A model generated the notes under the pieces. It searched no databases, was not told the DNA's origin, and saw only the letters and a program-made list of their open reading frames with translations. A stretch of 64,000 bases of DNA from Halictus rubicundus (Eukaryota > Arthropoda > Insecta > Hymenoptera > Halictidae): assembly GCF_050948215.1 (NCBI RefSeq), contig NW_027488580.1, forward strand, positions 1,426,001 through 1,490,000, given 5' to 3'. The position numbers were made by a program, and so were the translations under genes. This document shows, piece after piece, positions 37,575 to 51,554 of the stretch. Each line of letters starts with the position of its first letter. Position 1 is the first letter of the stretch.

Positions 37575-38565
37575 CTATCCTATAATATCATCTACCCTAT
37601 ACTATTCTCTATCCTATCCTATTCTCTATTCTATCCTCTATCCTATCTTATCCTCTATCCTATCCTATTCTGTATCCTATACTCTACCCTATCTTATCCT
37701 CTATCCTATCCTATCCACTATCCTATCCTATCCTCAATCCTATCCTATCATCTATCCAATCCAATCACCTATCCTATCCTCTATCCTATCCAATCCCCTA
37801 TCCAATCCTCTATCCGATCCAATCCTCTATCCTATCCTATCCTCAATCCTATCCTATCCTCTATATTATCCAATCACCTGTCCAATCCTCTATACGATCC
37901 TATCCTCTATCCTATCCTATCCTCTATCCGATCCTATCCTCTATCCGATCCTATCCTCTATCCTATCCTATCCTCTATCCTATCCTATTCTCTATCCTAT
38001 CCTCTACCCAATCCTATCCTCTATCCTATCCAATCACCTATCCTATCCTCTATACGATCCTATCCTCTATCCTATAATATCATCTATCCCATACTATTCT
38101 CTATCCTATCCTATTCTCTATCCTATCCTCTATCGTCTGCTCTATCCTATCCTATCCACTATACTATCCTATCCTCAATCCTATCCTATACTCTATCCTA
38201 TCCAACCACCTATCCTATCCTCTATACGATCCTATCCTCTATCGTATCCTATCCTCTATCCGATCGTATCCTCTATCCTATCCTATCCTATATCCTATCC
38301 TATTCTCTATCCTATCCTCTACCCTATCCTATCCTCTATCCTATAATATCATCTATCATATACTAATCTCTATCCTATCCTATCCTATTCTGTATCCTAT
38401 ACTCTACTCTATCCTATCCTCTATCCTATCCTATCCTCTATCCTATCCTATCCTCTACCCTATCCTATCCTCTATCCTATCCACTATCCGATCCTATCCT
38501 CTATCCTATCCTATCCTCTATCCTATCCTATTCTCTATCCTATCCTCTACCCTATCCTATCCTCT

Positions 38566-39245
38566 ATCCTATCCTATCCTCTACCCTATCCTATCCTCTA
38601 TCCCATCCTATCCTACCCTCTACCCTATCCTATCCTCTATCCTATCCTATCCTCTATCCTATCCTATCCTCTATCCTATCCAATCCCCTATCCTACCCTC
38701 TATCCGATCCTATCCTCTATCCTATCCTAGTCTCTATCCTATCCTCTACCCTATCCTATCCTTTATCCTATCCTATCCTCTATACTACCCAATCCCCTAT
38801 CCTATCCTCTATCCGATCCTATCCTCTATCCTATAATATCCTCTATCCTATCCAATCCTCTATCCTATCCTCTATCCTATCCTCTATCCTATACTAGAAC
38901 TCAACCCTTTCCTATCCTCAATCCTATCCTATACTCCATCCTACCCTTTCCGCTATCCTATCCTATCCTCAATCCTATCCAATCCCCTATCCTATCCTCT
39001 ATTCGATCCTATCCTCTATCCTATCCTATCCTCTATAATATCGTATCCTCTATCCTATCCTATCCTCTATCCTATACTATTCTCTATCATATCCTGTCCT
39101 CTATTCTATACTATCCCCTATCGTATCCTATCCTCTATCCGATCCTATCCTCTATCCTACCCTATCCTCAATCCTATCCTATCCTCTACCCTATCCTATC
39201 CTCTATCCTATCCTATCCTATCCTCTACCCTATCCTATCTTCTAT
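38566..39245. repeat. agaactc block, copy 1
   Basis: Ordered words are cccatcctatcctaccc (38602), cctagtctc, tactacccaatcc, agaactcaaccc (38896), ctaccctttccgc, ctctattcgatcc and ctctataatatcg. The same block recurs at about 40365, with the spacing of its two main landmarks 24 bp shorter. Confidence 0.78.
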
Positions 39246-40364
39246 CCTATCATATCCTCTATCCTATCCAATCCCGTATCCTATCCTCTATCCTATCCTA
39301 TCCACTATCCTATCCTATCCTCTATCCTATCCGATCCTATCCTTTATCCTATCCTATCCTCTATCCTATAATATCATCTATCCTATACTATTCTCTATCC
39401 TAACTTATCCTGTATCCTATACTATCCTCTATCCTATCCACTCCTGTACCCTATCCTCTATCCTATCCTATCCTCAATCCTATCCTATCCTCTACCCTAT
39501 CCAATCCTCTATCCTATCCTATCCTACCATCTACTCTATCCTATCCTCTATCCTATCCTATCCTCTATCCTATCCTATCCTTTATCCTATCCAATTCCCT
39601 ATCCTATCCTCTATCCGATCCTATCCTCTATCCTATCCTGTCCTCTATAATATCGCATCCTCTATCCTATCCTATCCTCAATTCTATCCTATCCCCTACC
39701 CTATCCTATCCTCTATCCTATCCTATCCTATCCTCTATCCTATCCTATCCTCTATCCTATCCTATCCTCTATCCTATCCTATCCTCTATCCTATCCTATC
39801 CTCTATCCTATACTATTCTCTATCATATCCTGTCCTCTATCCTATACTATCCTCTATCGTATCCTATCCTCTATCCGATCCTATCCTCTATCCCATCCCA
39901 TTCTGTATCCTATACTCTACACTATCCTATCCTCTATCCTATCCTATCCTCTATCCTATCTTATCATCTATCCTATCCTATTCTCTATCCTATCCTCTAC
40001 CCTATCCTATCCTCTATCCTATCGTATCCTCTATCCTAACCAATCCACTATCCTGACAACTATCCGATCCTATCCTCTATCCTATCCTATCCTCTATCCT
40101 ATCCTATCCGCTATCCTATCCTATACTCTATCCTATCCAATCTTCTATCCTATCCTCTATCCTATCCTCTATCCTATCCTTTATCCTATCCTATCCTGTG
40201 TCCTATCCTATCCTCTATCCTATCCAATCCCCTATCCTATCCTCTATCCGATCCTATCCTCTATCCGATCCTATCCTGCATCATATCCTATCCTCTATCC
40301 TATATTATCATCTATCCTATACTATTCTCTATCCTTTCTTATCCTCTATCCTATACTATCCTCA

Positions 40365-40985
40365 ATCCTATCCTATCCTCTACCCTATCCTATCCTCTAT
40401 CCCATCCTATCCTACCCTCTACCCTATCCTATCCTCTATCCTATCCTATCCTCTATCCTATCCTATCCTCTATCCTATCCAATCCCCTATCCTACCCTCT
40501 ATCCGATCCTATCCTCTATCCTATCCTAGTCTCTATCCTAACCTCTACCCTATCCTATCCTTTATCCTATCCTATCCTCTATACTACCCAATCCCCTATC
40601 CTATCCTCTATCCGATCCTATCCTCTTTCCTATAATATCCTCTATCCTATCCAATCCTCTATCCTATCCTAGAACTCAACCCTTTCCTATCCTCAATCCT
40701 ATCCTATACTCCATCCTACCCTTTCCGCTATCCTATCCTATCCTCAATCCTATCCAATCCCCTATCCTATCCTCTATCCGATCCTATCCTCTATCCTATC
40801 CTATCCTCTATAATATCGTATCCTCTATCCTATCCTATCCTCTATTCTATACTATCCTCTAACGTATCCTATCCTCTATCCGATCCTATCCTCTATCCTA
40901 CCCTATCCTCAATCCTATCCTATCCTCTACCCTATCCTATCCTCTATCCTATCCTATCCTATCCTCTACCCTATCCTATCCTCTA
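40365..40985. repeat. agaactc block, copy 2
   Basis: cccatcctatcctaccc is at 40401 and agaactcaaccc at 40671. Against copy 1 it lacks 24 bp before agaactc and a tactattctctatcatatcc-type stretch after ctctataatatcg, and has ctctaacgtatcc instead of cccctatcgtatcc. So an older duplication of about 1.8 kb sits inside the 3.6-kb unit. Confidence 0.78.
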
Positions 40986-42179
40986 TCCTATCCTATCCTC
41001 TATCCTATCCGATCCCCTATCCTATACTCTATCCTATCCAATTACATATCCTATCCTCTATAATATCCTATCCTCTATGCTATCCAATCCCCTATTATAT
41101 CCTCTATCCGATCCTATCCTCTATCCTATAATATCATCTATCCTATTCTATTCTCTACCCTATCCTATCCTCTATCCTATAATATCATCTACCCTATACT
41201 ATTCTCTATCCTATCCTATTCTCTATTCTATCCTCTATCCTATCTTATCCTCTATCCTATCCTATTCTGTATCCTATACTCTACCCTATCTTATCCTCTA
41301 TCCTATCCTATCCACTATCCTATCCTATCCTCAATCCTATCCTATCATCTATCCAATCCAATCACCTATCCTATCCTCTATCCTATCCAATCCCCTATCC
41401 AATCCTCTATCCGATCCAATCCTCTATCCTATCCTATCCTCAATCCTATCCTATCCTCTATATTATCCAATCACCTGTCCAATCCTCTATACGATCCTAT
41501 CCTCTATCCTATCCTATCCTCTATCCGATCCTATCCTCTATCCGATCCTATCCTCTATCCTATCCTATCCTCTATCCTATCCTATTCTCTATCCTATCCT
41601 CTACCCAATCCTATCCTCTATCCTATCCAATCACCTATCCTATCCTCTATACGATCCTATCCTCTATCCTATAATATCATCTATCCCATACTATTCTCTA
41701 TCCTATCCTATTCTCTATCCTATCCTCTATCGTCTGCTCTATCCTATCCTATCCACTATACTATCCTATCCTCAATCCTATCCTATACTCTATCCTATCC
41801 AACCACCTATCCTATCCTCTATACGATCCTATCCTCTATCGTATCCTATCCTCTATCCGATCGTATCCTCTATCCTATCCTATCCTATATCCTATCCTAT
41901 TCTCTATCCTATCCTCTACCCTATCCTATCCTCTATCCTATAATATCATCTATCATATACTAATCTCTATCCTATCCTATCCTATTCTGTATCCTATACT
42001 CTACTCTATCCTATCCTCTATCCTATCCTATCCTCTATCCTATCCTATCCTCTACCCTATCCTATCCTCTATCCTATCCAATCCCCTATCCTATCCACTA
42101 TCCGATCCTATCCTCTATCCTATCCTATCCTCTATCCTATCCTATTCTCTATCCTATCCTCTACCCTATCCTATCCTCT

Positions 42180-42859
42180 ATCCTATCCTATCCTCTACCC
42201 TATCCTATCCTCTATCCCATCCTATCCTACCCTCTACCCTATCCTATCCTCTATCCTATCCTATCCTCTATCCTATCCTATCCTCTATCCTATCCAATCC
42301 CCTATCCTACCCTCTATCCGATCCTATCCTCTATCCTATCCTAGTCTCTATCCTATCCTCTACCCTATCCTATCCTTTATCCTATCCTATCCTCTATACT
42401 ACCCAATCCCCTATCCTATCCTCTATCCGATCCTATCCTCTATCCTATAATATCCTCTATCCTATCCAATCCTCTATCCTATCCTCTATCCTATCCTCTA
42501 TCCTATACTAGAACTCAACCCTTTCCTATCCTCAATCCTATCCTATACTCCATCCTACCCTTTCCGCTATCCTATCCTATCCTCAATCCTATCCAATCCC
42601 CTATCCTATCCTCTATTCGATCCTATCCTCTATCCTATCCTATCCTCTATAATATCGTATCCTCTATCCTATCCTATCCTCTATCCTATACTATTCTCTA
42701 TCATATCCTGTCCTCTATTCTATACTATCCCCTATCGTATCCTATCCTCTATCCGATCCTATCCTCTATCCTACCCTATCCTCAATCCTATCCTATCCTC
42801 TACCCTATCCTATCCTCTATCCTATCCTATCCTATCCTCTACCCTATCCTATCTTCTAT
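42180..42859. repeat. agaactc block, copy 3
   Basis: It is the counterpart of 38566-39245 at offset 3614, with agaactcaaccc at 42510. Confidence 0.78.
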
Positions 42860-43978
42860 CCTATCATATCCTCTATCCTATCCAATCCCGTATCCTATCC
42901 TCTATCCTATCCTATCCACTATCCTATCCTATCCTCTATCCTATCCGATCCTATCCTTTATCCTATCCTATCCTCTATCCTATAATATCATCTATCCTAT
43001 ACTATTCTCTATCCTAACTTATCCTGTATCCTATACTATCCTCTATCCTATCCACTCCTGTACCCTATCCTCTATCCTATCCTATCCTCAATCCTATCCT
43101 ATCCTCTACCCTATCCAATCCTCTATCCTATCCTATCCTACCATCTACTCTATCCTATCCTCTATCCTATCCTATCCTCTATCCTATCCTATCCTTTATC
43201 CTATCCAATTCCCTATCCTATCCTCTATCCGATCCTATCCTCTATCCTATCCTGTCCTCTATAATATCGCATCCTCTATCCTATCCTATCCTCAATTCTA
43301 TCCTATCCCCTACCCTATCCTATCCTCTATCCTATCCTATCCTATCCTCTATCCTATCCTATCCTCTATCCTATCCTATCCTCTATCCTATCCTATCCTC
43401 TATCCTATCCTATCCTCTATCCTATACTATTCTCTATCATATCCCGTCCTCTATCCTATACTATCCTCTATCGTATCCTATCCTCTATCCGATCCTATCC
43501 TCTATCCCATCCCATTCTGTATCCTATACTCTACACTATCCTATCCTCTATCCTATCCTATCCTCTATCCTATCTTATCATCTATCCTATCCTATTCTCT
43601 ATCCTATCCTCTACCCTATCCTATCCTCTATCCTATCGTATCCTCTATCCTAACCAATCCACTATCCTGACAACTATCCGATCCTATCCTCTATCCTATC
43701 CTATCCTCTATCCTATCCTATCCGCTATCCTATCCTATACTCTATCCTATCCAATCTTCTATCCTATCCTCTATCCTATCCTCTATCCTATCCTTTATCC
43801 TATCCTATCCTGTGTCCTATCCTATCCTCTATCCTATCCAATCCCCTATCCTATCCTCTATCCGATCCTATCCTCTATCCGATCCTATCCTGCATCATAT
43901 CCTATCCTCTATCCTATATTATCATCTATCCTATACTATTCTCTATCCTTTCTTATCCTCTATCCTATACTATCCTCA

Positions 43979-44599
43979 ATCCTATCCTATCCTCTACCCT
44001 ATCCTATCCTCTATCCCATCCTATCCTACCCTCTACCCTATCCTATCCTCTATCCTATCCTATCCTCTATCCTATCCTATCCTCTATCCTATCCAATCCC
44101 CTATCCTACCCTCTATCCGATCCTATCCTCTATCCTATCCTAGTCTCTATCCTAACCTCTACCCTATCCTATCCTTTATCCTATCCTATCCTCTATACTA
44201 CCCAATCCCCTATCCTATCCTCTATCCGATCCTATCCTCTTTCCTATAATATCCTCTATCCTATCCAATCCTCTATCCTATCCTAGAACTCAACCCTTTC
44301 CTATCCTCAATCCTATCCTATACTCCATCCTACCCTTTCCGCTATCCTATCCTATCCTCAATCCTATCCAATCCCCTATCCTATCCTCTATCCGATCCTA
44401 TCCTCTATCCTATCCTATCCTCTATAATATCGTATCCTCTATCCTATCCTATCCTCTATTCTATACTATCCTCTAACGTATCCTATCCTCTATCCGATCC
44501 TATCCTCTATCCTACCCTATCCTCAATCCTATCCTATCCTCTACCCTATCCTATCCTCTATCCTATCCTATCCTATCCTCTACCCTATCCTATCCTCTA
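43979..44599. repeat. agaactc block, copy 4
   Basis: It is the counterpart of 40365-40985 at offset 3614, with agaactcaaccc at 44285. Confidence 0.78.
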
Positions 44600-44785
44600 T
44601 CCTATCCTATCCTCTATCCTATCCGATCCCCTATCCTATACTCTATCCTATCCAATTACATATCCTATCCTCTATAATATCCTATCCTCTATGCTATCCA
44701 ATCCCCTATTATATCCTCTATCCGATCCTATCCTCTATCCTATAATATCATCTATCCTATTCTATTCTCTACCCTATCCTATCCT

Positions 44786-47114
44786 CTATCCTATACTATC
44801 CTCTATCCTATCCTATCTTCTATCCTATCATATCCTCTATCCTATGCAATCCCCTATCCTATCCTGTATCCTATCCTATCATCTATCCTATCCTATCCTC
44901 TATCCTATAATATCCTCTATCCTATCCAATCCTCTACCCTATCCTCTACCCTATCCTATCCTCTATAATATCGTATCCTCTATCCTATCCTCTATCCTAT
45001 ACTATCATCGAACCTCTCCTATTCTCTATCCAATCCTCTATCGTCAGTTCTATCCTATTCCATCCTCTATCCTATCCTATCCTATCCTCAATCCTCTCCT
45101 ATCCTCTATCCTATCCTATCCTGTATCCTATCCTATCCTCTATCCTATAATATCCTCTGTCCTATCCAATCCTCTATCGTATCCTATTCTCTATCCTATC
45201 CTCTACCCTATCCTATCCTCTATCCTATAATAACATCTATCCTATACTATTCTCTATCCTATCCTATCCTCTATCCTATACTATCCTCTATCGTATCCTA
45301 TCCTCTATCCGATCCTATCCTTTATCCTATCCTATCCTCTATCCTATAATATCATGTATCCTATACTATTCTCTATCCTATCTTATCCTCTATCCTATAC
45401 TATCCTCTATCCTATCCAATCCTGTACCCTATCCTCTATCCTATCCTATCCTCAATCCTATCCTATAATCTATCCTATCCTATCCTCTACCCTATCCTAT
45501 CATCTATCCTATACTATTCTCTATCCTATCCTATCCTCTATCCTATACTATCCTCTATCGTATCCTATCCTCTATCCTATCCTATCCTCTATTCTATCCA
45601 ATCCCCTATCCTATCATCTATCCGAGGCTATCCTCTATCCTATCCTATCCTCTATCCTATAATATCATCTATCCTATCCTATCCACTATCCTATCCGATC
45701 CTCAATCCTATCCTATCATGAATCCTCTCCTATCCTCTATCCTATCCTATCCTGTATCCTATCCTATCCTCTATCCTCTAATATCCTCTATCCTATCCAA
45801 TCCACTATCCTATCCTCTATCGTATCCTATCCTCTATCCTATACTATCCTCCATCCTATCCTATTCTCTATCCTATCCTCTACCCTATCCTATCCTCTAT
45901 CCTATAACATCATTTATCCTATACTATTCTCTATCCTATCCTATCCTCTATCCGATCCTATCCTCTATCCTATCCTATTCTGTATCCTATACTCTACCCT
46001 ATCCTATCCTCTATCCTATCCTATAATCTATCCTATCCTATCCTCTACCCTATCCTATCCTCTATCCTATCCTATCCTCTATCCTATCCAATCCCCTATC
46101 CTATCCTCTATCCTGTCCTATCCTCTATCCTATACGATTCTCTATCCTATCCTCTACTATATCCTATCCTCTATCCTATCCTCTCCTCTATACTACCCAA
46201 TCCCTTATCCTATCCTCTATACGATCCTATCCTCTATGCTATCCTATCCTCTATCCGATCCTATCCTCTATCCTATCCTATTCTGTATCCTATACTCTAC
46301 CCTATCCTATCCTCTATCCTATCCTATAATCTATCCTACCCTATCCTCAATCCTATCCTATTATGTATCCTATCCAATCCTCTATCCTATCCTCTATCCT
46401 ATCCTCTATCGTATCCTATCCTCTATCCTATAATATCATGTACCCTATACTAATCTCTATCCTATCCTATCCTCTATCCTATACTATCCTCTATCGTATC
46501 CTATCCTCTATCCGATCCTATCCTCTATCCTATACTATCCTCTATCCTATCCTATTCTCTATCCTACCCTGTACCCTATCCTATCCTCCATCCTATACTA
46601 TCATCTATCGTATCCTATTCTCTATCCTATCCTCTATCGTCTGCTCTATCCTATCCTATCCACTATCCTATCCTATCCTCAATCCTATCCTATCCTCAAC
46701 CCTACCCTATCCTCTATCCTATCCTATCCTATCCTCTATCCTATTCTATCCTCTATCCTATCCTATCCTCTATCCTATCCTATCCTCTATCCTATCCTAT
46801 CCTCTATCCTATCCGATCCTCTATCCTATCCTATCATCTATCCTATCCTATCCTCTATACTATCCAATCCCCTATCCTATCCTCTATCCGATCCTATCCT
46901 CTATCCTATCCTCTATCCTATACTATCCTCTATCGTATCCTATCCTCTATCCTATCCTATCCTCTATCCTATCCAATCCCCTATCCTATCCTCTATCCGA
47001 TCCTATCCTCTATCCTATCCTATCCTCTATCCTATCCTATTCTCTATCCTATCCTCTACCCTATCCTATCCTCCATCCTATACTATCATCTATCCTATCC
47101 TATCCTGTATCGTA
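44786..47114. repeat. Family F mosaic, first part
   Basis: It is a patchwork of 17-mers and short words: tcgaacctctcc near 45009, tatgcaatcc near 44842, cctctcctctatactaccc near 46178 and cgtctgctc at 46638. Apart from the catgaatcc block I see no ordered HOR and no gene. Confidence 0.65.
45585..45805. repeat. catgaatcc block, copy 1
   Basis: Ordered words are ctattctatccaatcccc, tatccgaggc, tataatatcatc, tatccgatcctcaatcc and catgaatcctctcc (ATG 45718), then cctgtatcc. The same order is found near 59,390-59,600 and 63,815-64,000, with ccgagcc in place of ccgaggc. Confidence 0.72.
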
Positions 47115-47690
47115 TCCTATTCTCTATCCTATCCTGTACCCTATCCTATCCTCCATCCTATACTATCATCTATCCTATCATATTCTCTATCCTGTCCTCT
47201 ATCGTCTGCTCTATCCTATCCTATCCACTATCCTATCCTATCCTCAAACCTATCCTATCCTCTATCCTATCCAATCACCTATCCTATCCTCTATGCTATC
47301 TTATCCTCTATCCGATCATATCCGTTATCCTATCCTCTCCTCTACCCTATCCTATCCTCTATCCTATCCAATCACCTATCCTATCCTCTATCCGATCCTA
47401 TCCTCTATCCGATCCTATCCTCTATCCTATACTCTACCCTATCCTATCCTCTATCCTATCCTATAATCTATCCTATCCTATCCTCTACCCTATCCTATCC
47501 TCTATCATATCCTATCCTCTATCCTATCCAATCCCGTATCCTATCCTCTATCCTGTCCCCTCTATCGTATACTATTCTCTATCCTATCCTCTACTATATC
47601 CTATCCTCTATCCTATCCTCTCCTCTATACTACCCAATCCCCTATCCTATCCTCTATACGATCCTATCCTCTATGCTATCTTATCCTCTA
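47115..47690. repeat. ccgttatcc block, copy 1
   Basis: Ordered words are tccatcctatactatcatc, cctgtcctc, cgtctgctc (47203), tcaaacctatcc, ctatgctatcttatcc, gatcatatccgttatcc (ccgtt at 47322), cctataatc, ctactatatcc and cctctcctctatactaccc. It recurs at about 56,640 and 62,590. Confidence 0.75.
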
Positions 47691-49546
47691 TCCGATCCTA
47701 TCCTTTATTCTATCCTATCCTCTATCCTATCCTATTCTGTATCCTATACTCTACCCTATCCTATCCTCTATCGTATCCTATCCTCTATCCTATCCAATCC
47801 TCGATCCTATCCTCAATCCTATCCTCTATCGTATCCTATCCTCTAAACGATCCTATCCTCTATACTATCCTATCCTCTATGCTATCTTATCCTCTATCCT
47901 ATCCTCTACCCTATCCTATCCTGTATCCTATAATATCATTTATCCTATACTATTCTCTATCCTATCCTATCCTCTATCCTATACTATCCCCTATCGTATC
48001 CTAACCTCTATCCGAACCTATCCTCTATCCTATCCTATCCTCTATGCTATCCAATCCTCTATCCTGTCCTATCCTATCCTCTACCCTATCCTATCCTCTG
48101 TCCTATCCTATCCTCTATCCTATCCTATCCTCTATCCTATACTATCCTCTATCCTATCCTATCCTCTATCCTATCCAATCCCCTATCCTGTCCTCTATCC
48201 GATCCTATCCTCTATCCTATTCTATTCTCTATCCTATCCTCTACCCTATCCTATCCTCTATCCGATCCTATCCTCTATCCTATCCTATTCTCTATCCTAT
48301 CCTCTACCCTATCCTATCCTCTATCCTATAATATCATCTATCCTATACTATTCTCTATCCTATCTTATCCTCTATCCTATACTATCCTGTATCGTATCCT
48401 GTCCTCTATCCGATCCTATCCTCTATCCTATCCTATCCTCTATCCTATCCTATCCTCAATCCTATCCTATTATGTATCCTATACTCTACCCTATCCTATC
48501 CTCTATTCTATCCTATCCTCTATCCTATCCAATCCTCTATCCTATCCTCTATCCTATCCTCTATCGTATCCTACCCTCTAAACGATCCTATCCTCTATAC
48601 TATCCTATCCTCTATGCTATCTTATCCTCTATCCGATCCTATCCTCTATCCTATCCTATCCTCTATCCTATCATCTATCGTATCCTATCCTCTATCCGAT
48701 CCTATCCTCTATACTATCCTATCCTCTACCCTATCCTATCCTCCATCCTATCCTATTCTGTATCCTATACTCTACCCTATCCTATCCTCTATCCGATCCT
48801 ATCCTCTATCCTATCCTATCCTCTATCCTATCATCTATCGTATCCTATCCTCTATCCGATCCTATCCTCTATACTATCCTATCCTCTACCCTATCCTATC
48901 CTCCATCCTATCCTATTCTGTATCCTATACTCTACCCTATCCTATCCTCTATCCGATCCTATCCTCTATCCTATCCTATCCTCTATCCTATAATATCCTC
49001 CATCCTATAATATCATCTATCCTATACTATTCTCTATCCTACCCTATCGTCTATCCTATACTATCCTCTATCGTATCCTATCCTCTATCCTATCCCACCC
49101 TCTATTCTATCCAATCCCCTATCCTATCATCTATCCGAACCTATCCTCTATCCTATCCTATCCTCTATCCTATAATATCAGCTATCCTATACTATTCTCT
49201 ATCCTATCCTATCCTCTATCATATACTATCCTCTATCGTATCTTATCCTCTATCCTATCCTATCCTCTATACTATACAATCCCCTATCCTATCCTCTATC
49301 CTATAATATCCTCCATCCTATAATATCATCTATCCTATACTATTCTCTATCCTATCCTATCGTCTATCCTATACTATCCTCTATCGTATCCTATCCTCTA
49401 TCCTATCCTACCCTCTATTCTATCCAATCCTCTATCCTATCCTCTATCGTATCCTATCCTCTATCCGATCCTATCCTCTATCCTATCCTATCCTCCATAC
49501 TATCCTATTCTATATCCTATCCTCTACCCTATCCTATCCTCTATCC
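47691..49546. repeat. Family F segment with aaacga landmarks and a 160-bp tandem pair
   Basis: ctctaaacgatcc occurs with aaacga at 47845 and 48580. A 160-bp unit is repeated in tandem (catctatcg at 48672 and 48832; tccatcctatcctattctg at 48742 and 48902). The stretch 48,044-48,480 is copied at 51,176-51,590, starting at offset 3132 and ending at 3101. Confidence 0.7.
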
Positions 49547-49860
49547 TATAATATCATTTATCCTATACTATCCTCTATCCTATCCTATCCTCTATCCTAT
49601 ACTATCCTCTATCGTATCCTATCCTCTATCCGATCCTATCCTCTATCCTATCCTATCCTCTATCCTATCCTATTCTGTATCCTATACTCTACCCTATCCT
49701 ATCCTCTATCCTATAATATCATTTATCCTATACTATCCTCTATCCTATCCTATCCTCTATCCTATACTATCCTCTATCGTATCCTATCCCCTATCCGATC
49801 CTATCCTCTATCCTATCCTATCCTATATCCTATCCTCTATCGTATCCTATCCTCTATCCG
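49547..49860. repeat. atatcattt dimer 1 (165-bp spacing)
   Basis: tataatatcatttatcc starts at 49547 and 49712. Each is followed by tactatcctc, ctatcgtatcc and ccgatcc words. The spacing of 165 is the 148 of the other four dimers plus one 17-mer. Confidence 0.75.
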
Positions 49861-49899
49861 ATCCTATCCTCTATACTATCCTATCCTCTACCCTATCCT

Positions 49900-51210
49900 A
49901 TCCTCTATCCTATCCTATTCTGTATCCTATACTCTACCCTATCCTATCCTCTATCCGATCCTATCCTCTATCCTATCCTATCCTCTATCCTATAATATCC
50001 TCCATCCTATAATATCATCTATCCTATACTATTCTCTATCCTATCCTATCGTCTATCCTATACTATCCTCTATCGTATCCTATCCTCTATCCTATCCTAC
50101 CCTCTATTCTATCCAATCCCCTATCCTATCATCTATCCGAACCTATCCTCTATCCTATCCTATCCTCTATCCTATAATATCAGCTATCCTATACTATTCT
50201 CTATCCTATCCTATTCTCTATCCTATACTATCCTCTATCGTATCTTATCCTCTATCCTACCCTATCCTCTATTCTATACAATCCCCTATCCTATCCTCTA
50301 TCCTATCCTATCCTCTATTCCATACAATCCCCTATCCTATCCTCTATCCTATAATATCCTCCATCCTAAAATATCATCTATCCTATACTATTCTCTATCC
50401 TATCCTATCGTCTATCGTATACTATCCTCTATCGTATCCTATCCTCTATCCTATCCTACCCTCTATTCTATCCAATCCCCTATCCTATCATCTATCCGAA
50501 CCTATCCTCTATCCTATCCTATCCTCTATCCTATAATATCAGCTATCCTATACTATTCTCTATCCTATCCTATCCTCTATCCTATCCTACCCTCTATTCT
50601 ATCCAATCCCCTATCCTATCATCTATCCGAACCTATCCTCTATCCTATCCTATCCTCTATCCTATAATATCAGCTATCCTATACTATTCTCTATCCTATC
50701 CTATCCTCTATCCTATCCTATTCTGTATCCTATACTCTACCCTATCCTATCCTCTATCCGATCCTATCCTCTATCCTATCCTATCCTCCATCCTATCCTA
50801 TTCTCTATCCTATCCTCTACCCTATCCTATCCTGTATCCTATAATATCATTTATCCTATACTATTCTCTATCCTATCCTATCCTCTATCCTATACTATCC
50901 TCTATCGTATCCTAACCTCTATCCGAACCTATCCTCTATCCTATCCTATCCTCTATGCTATCCAATCCTCTATCCTATCCTATCCTATCCTCTACCCTAT
51001 CCTATCCTCCATCCTATCCTATTCTCTATCCTATCCTCTACCCTATCCTATCCTGTATCCTATAATATCATTTATCCTATACTATTCTCTATCCTATCCT
51101 ATCCTCTATCCTATACTATCCTCTATCGTATCCTAACCTCTATCCGAACCTATCCTCTATCCTATCCTATCCTCTATGCTATCCAATCCTCTATCCTATC
51201 CTATCCTATC
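49900..51210. repeat. 1655-bp-offset duplication, copy 1
   Basis: tataatatcagc at 50173, 50532 and 50663 and ctatgctatcc ATG at 50955 and 51176 all recur 1655 bp downstream. Nested inside are a 131-bp tandem pair (50532/50663) and a 221-bp tandem pair (50955/51176). Confidence 0.85.
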
Positions 51211-51554
51211 CTCTACCCTATCCTATCCTCTATCCTATCCTATCCTCTATCCTATCCTATCCTCTATCCTATCCAATCCCCTATCCTGTCCTCTATCCGA
51301 CCCTATCCTCTATCCTATTCTATTCTCTATCCTATCCTCTACCCTATCCTATCCTCTATCCGATCCTATCCTCTATCCTATCCTATTCTCTATCCTATCC
51401 TCTACCCTATCCTATCCTCTATCCTATAATATCATCTATCCTATACTATTCTCTATCCTATCTTATCCTCTATCCTATACTATCCTGTATCGTATCCTGT
51501 CCTCTATCCGATCCTATCCTCTATCCTATCCTATCCTCTATCCTATCCTATCCT

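Larger units (their letters stand above)
37575..41171. repeat. 3.6-kb tandem duplication, copy 1 (3597 bp)
   Basis: Landmarks repeat downstream: tataatatcatctaccc 37581 to 41178 and cgtctgctc 38134 to 41731 (offset 3597), then agaactc 38896 to 42510 and 40671 to 44285 (offset 3614). The 17-bp change in offset is a single monomer-sized segment, aatcccctatcctatcc, present near 42,080 and absent at the matching place near 38,480. Many odd spellings, such as cctagtctc and tcctgacaac near 40049, recur in copy 2. Confidence 0.88.
41172..44785. repeat. 3.6-kb tandem duplication, copy 2 (3614 bp)
   Basis: It follows copy 1 almost base for base, carrying the one extra 17-bp unit near 42,080. One visible point difference is catatcccgtcctc near 43438 against catatcctgtcctc in copy 1. 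The match ends near 44,785, where copy 1 continues into tataatatcatctaccc and copy 2 into tatactatcctc. Confidence 0.88.

Noticed and set aside
38896..44300. agaactcaaccc as a possible transposon end or insertion scar
   Set aside because: It occurs four times in one block with the same satellite on both sides. No inverted partner and no target-site duplication is seen, so variant monomers suffice.
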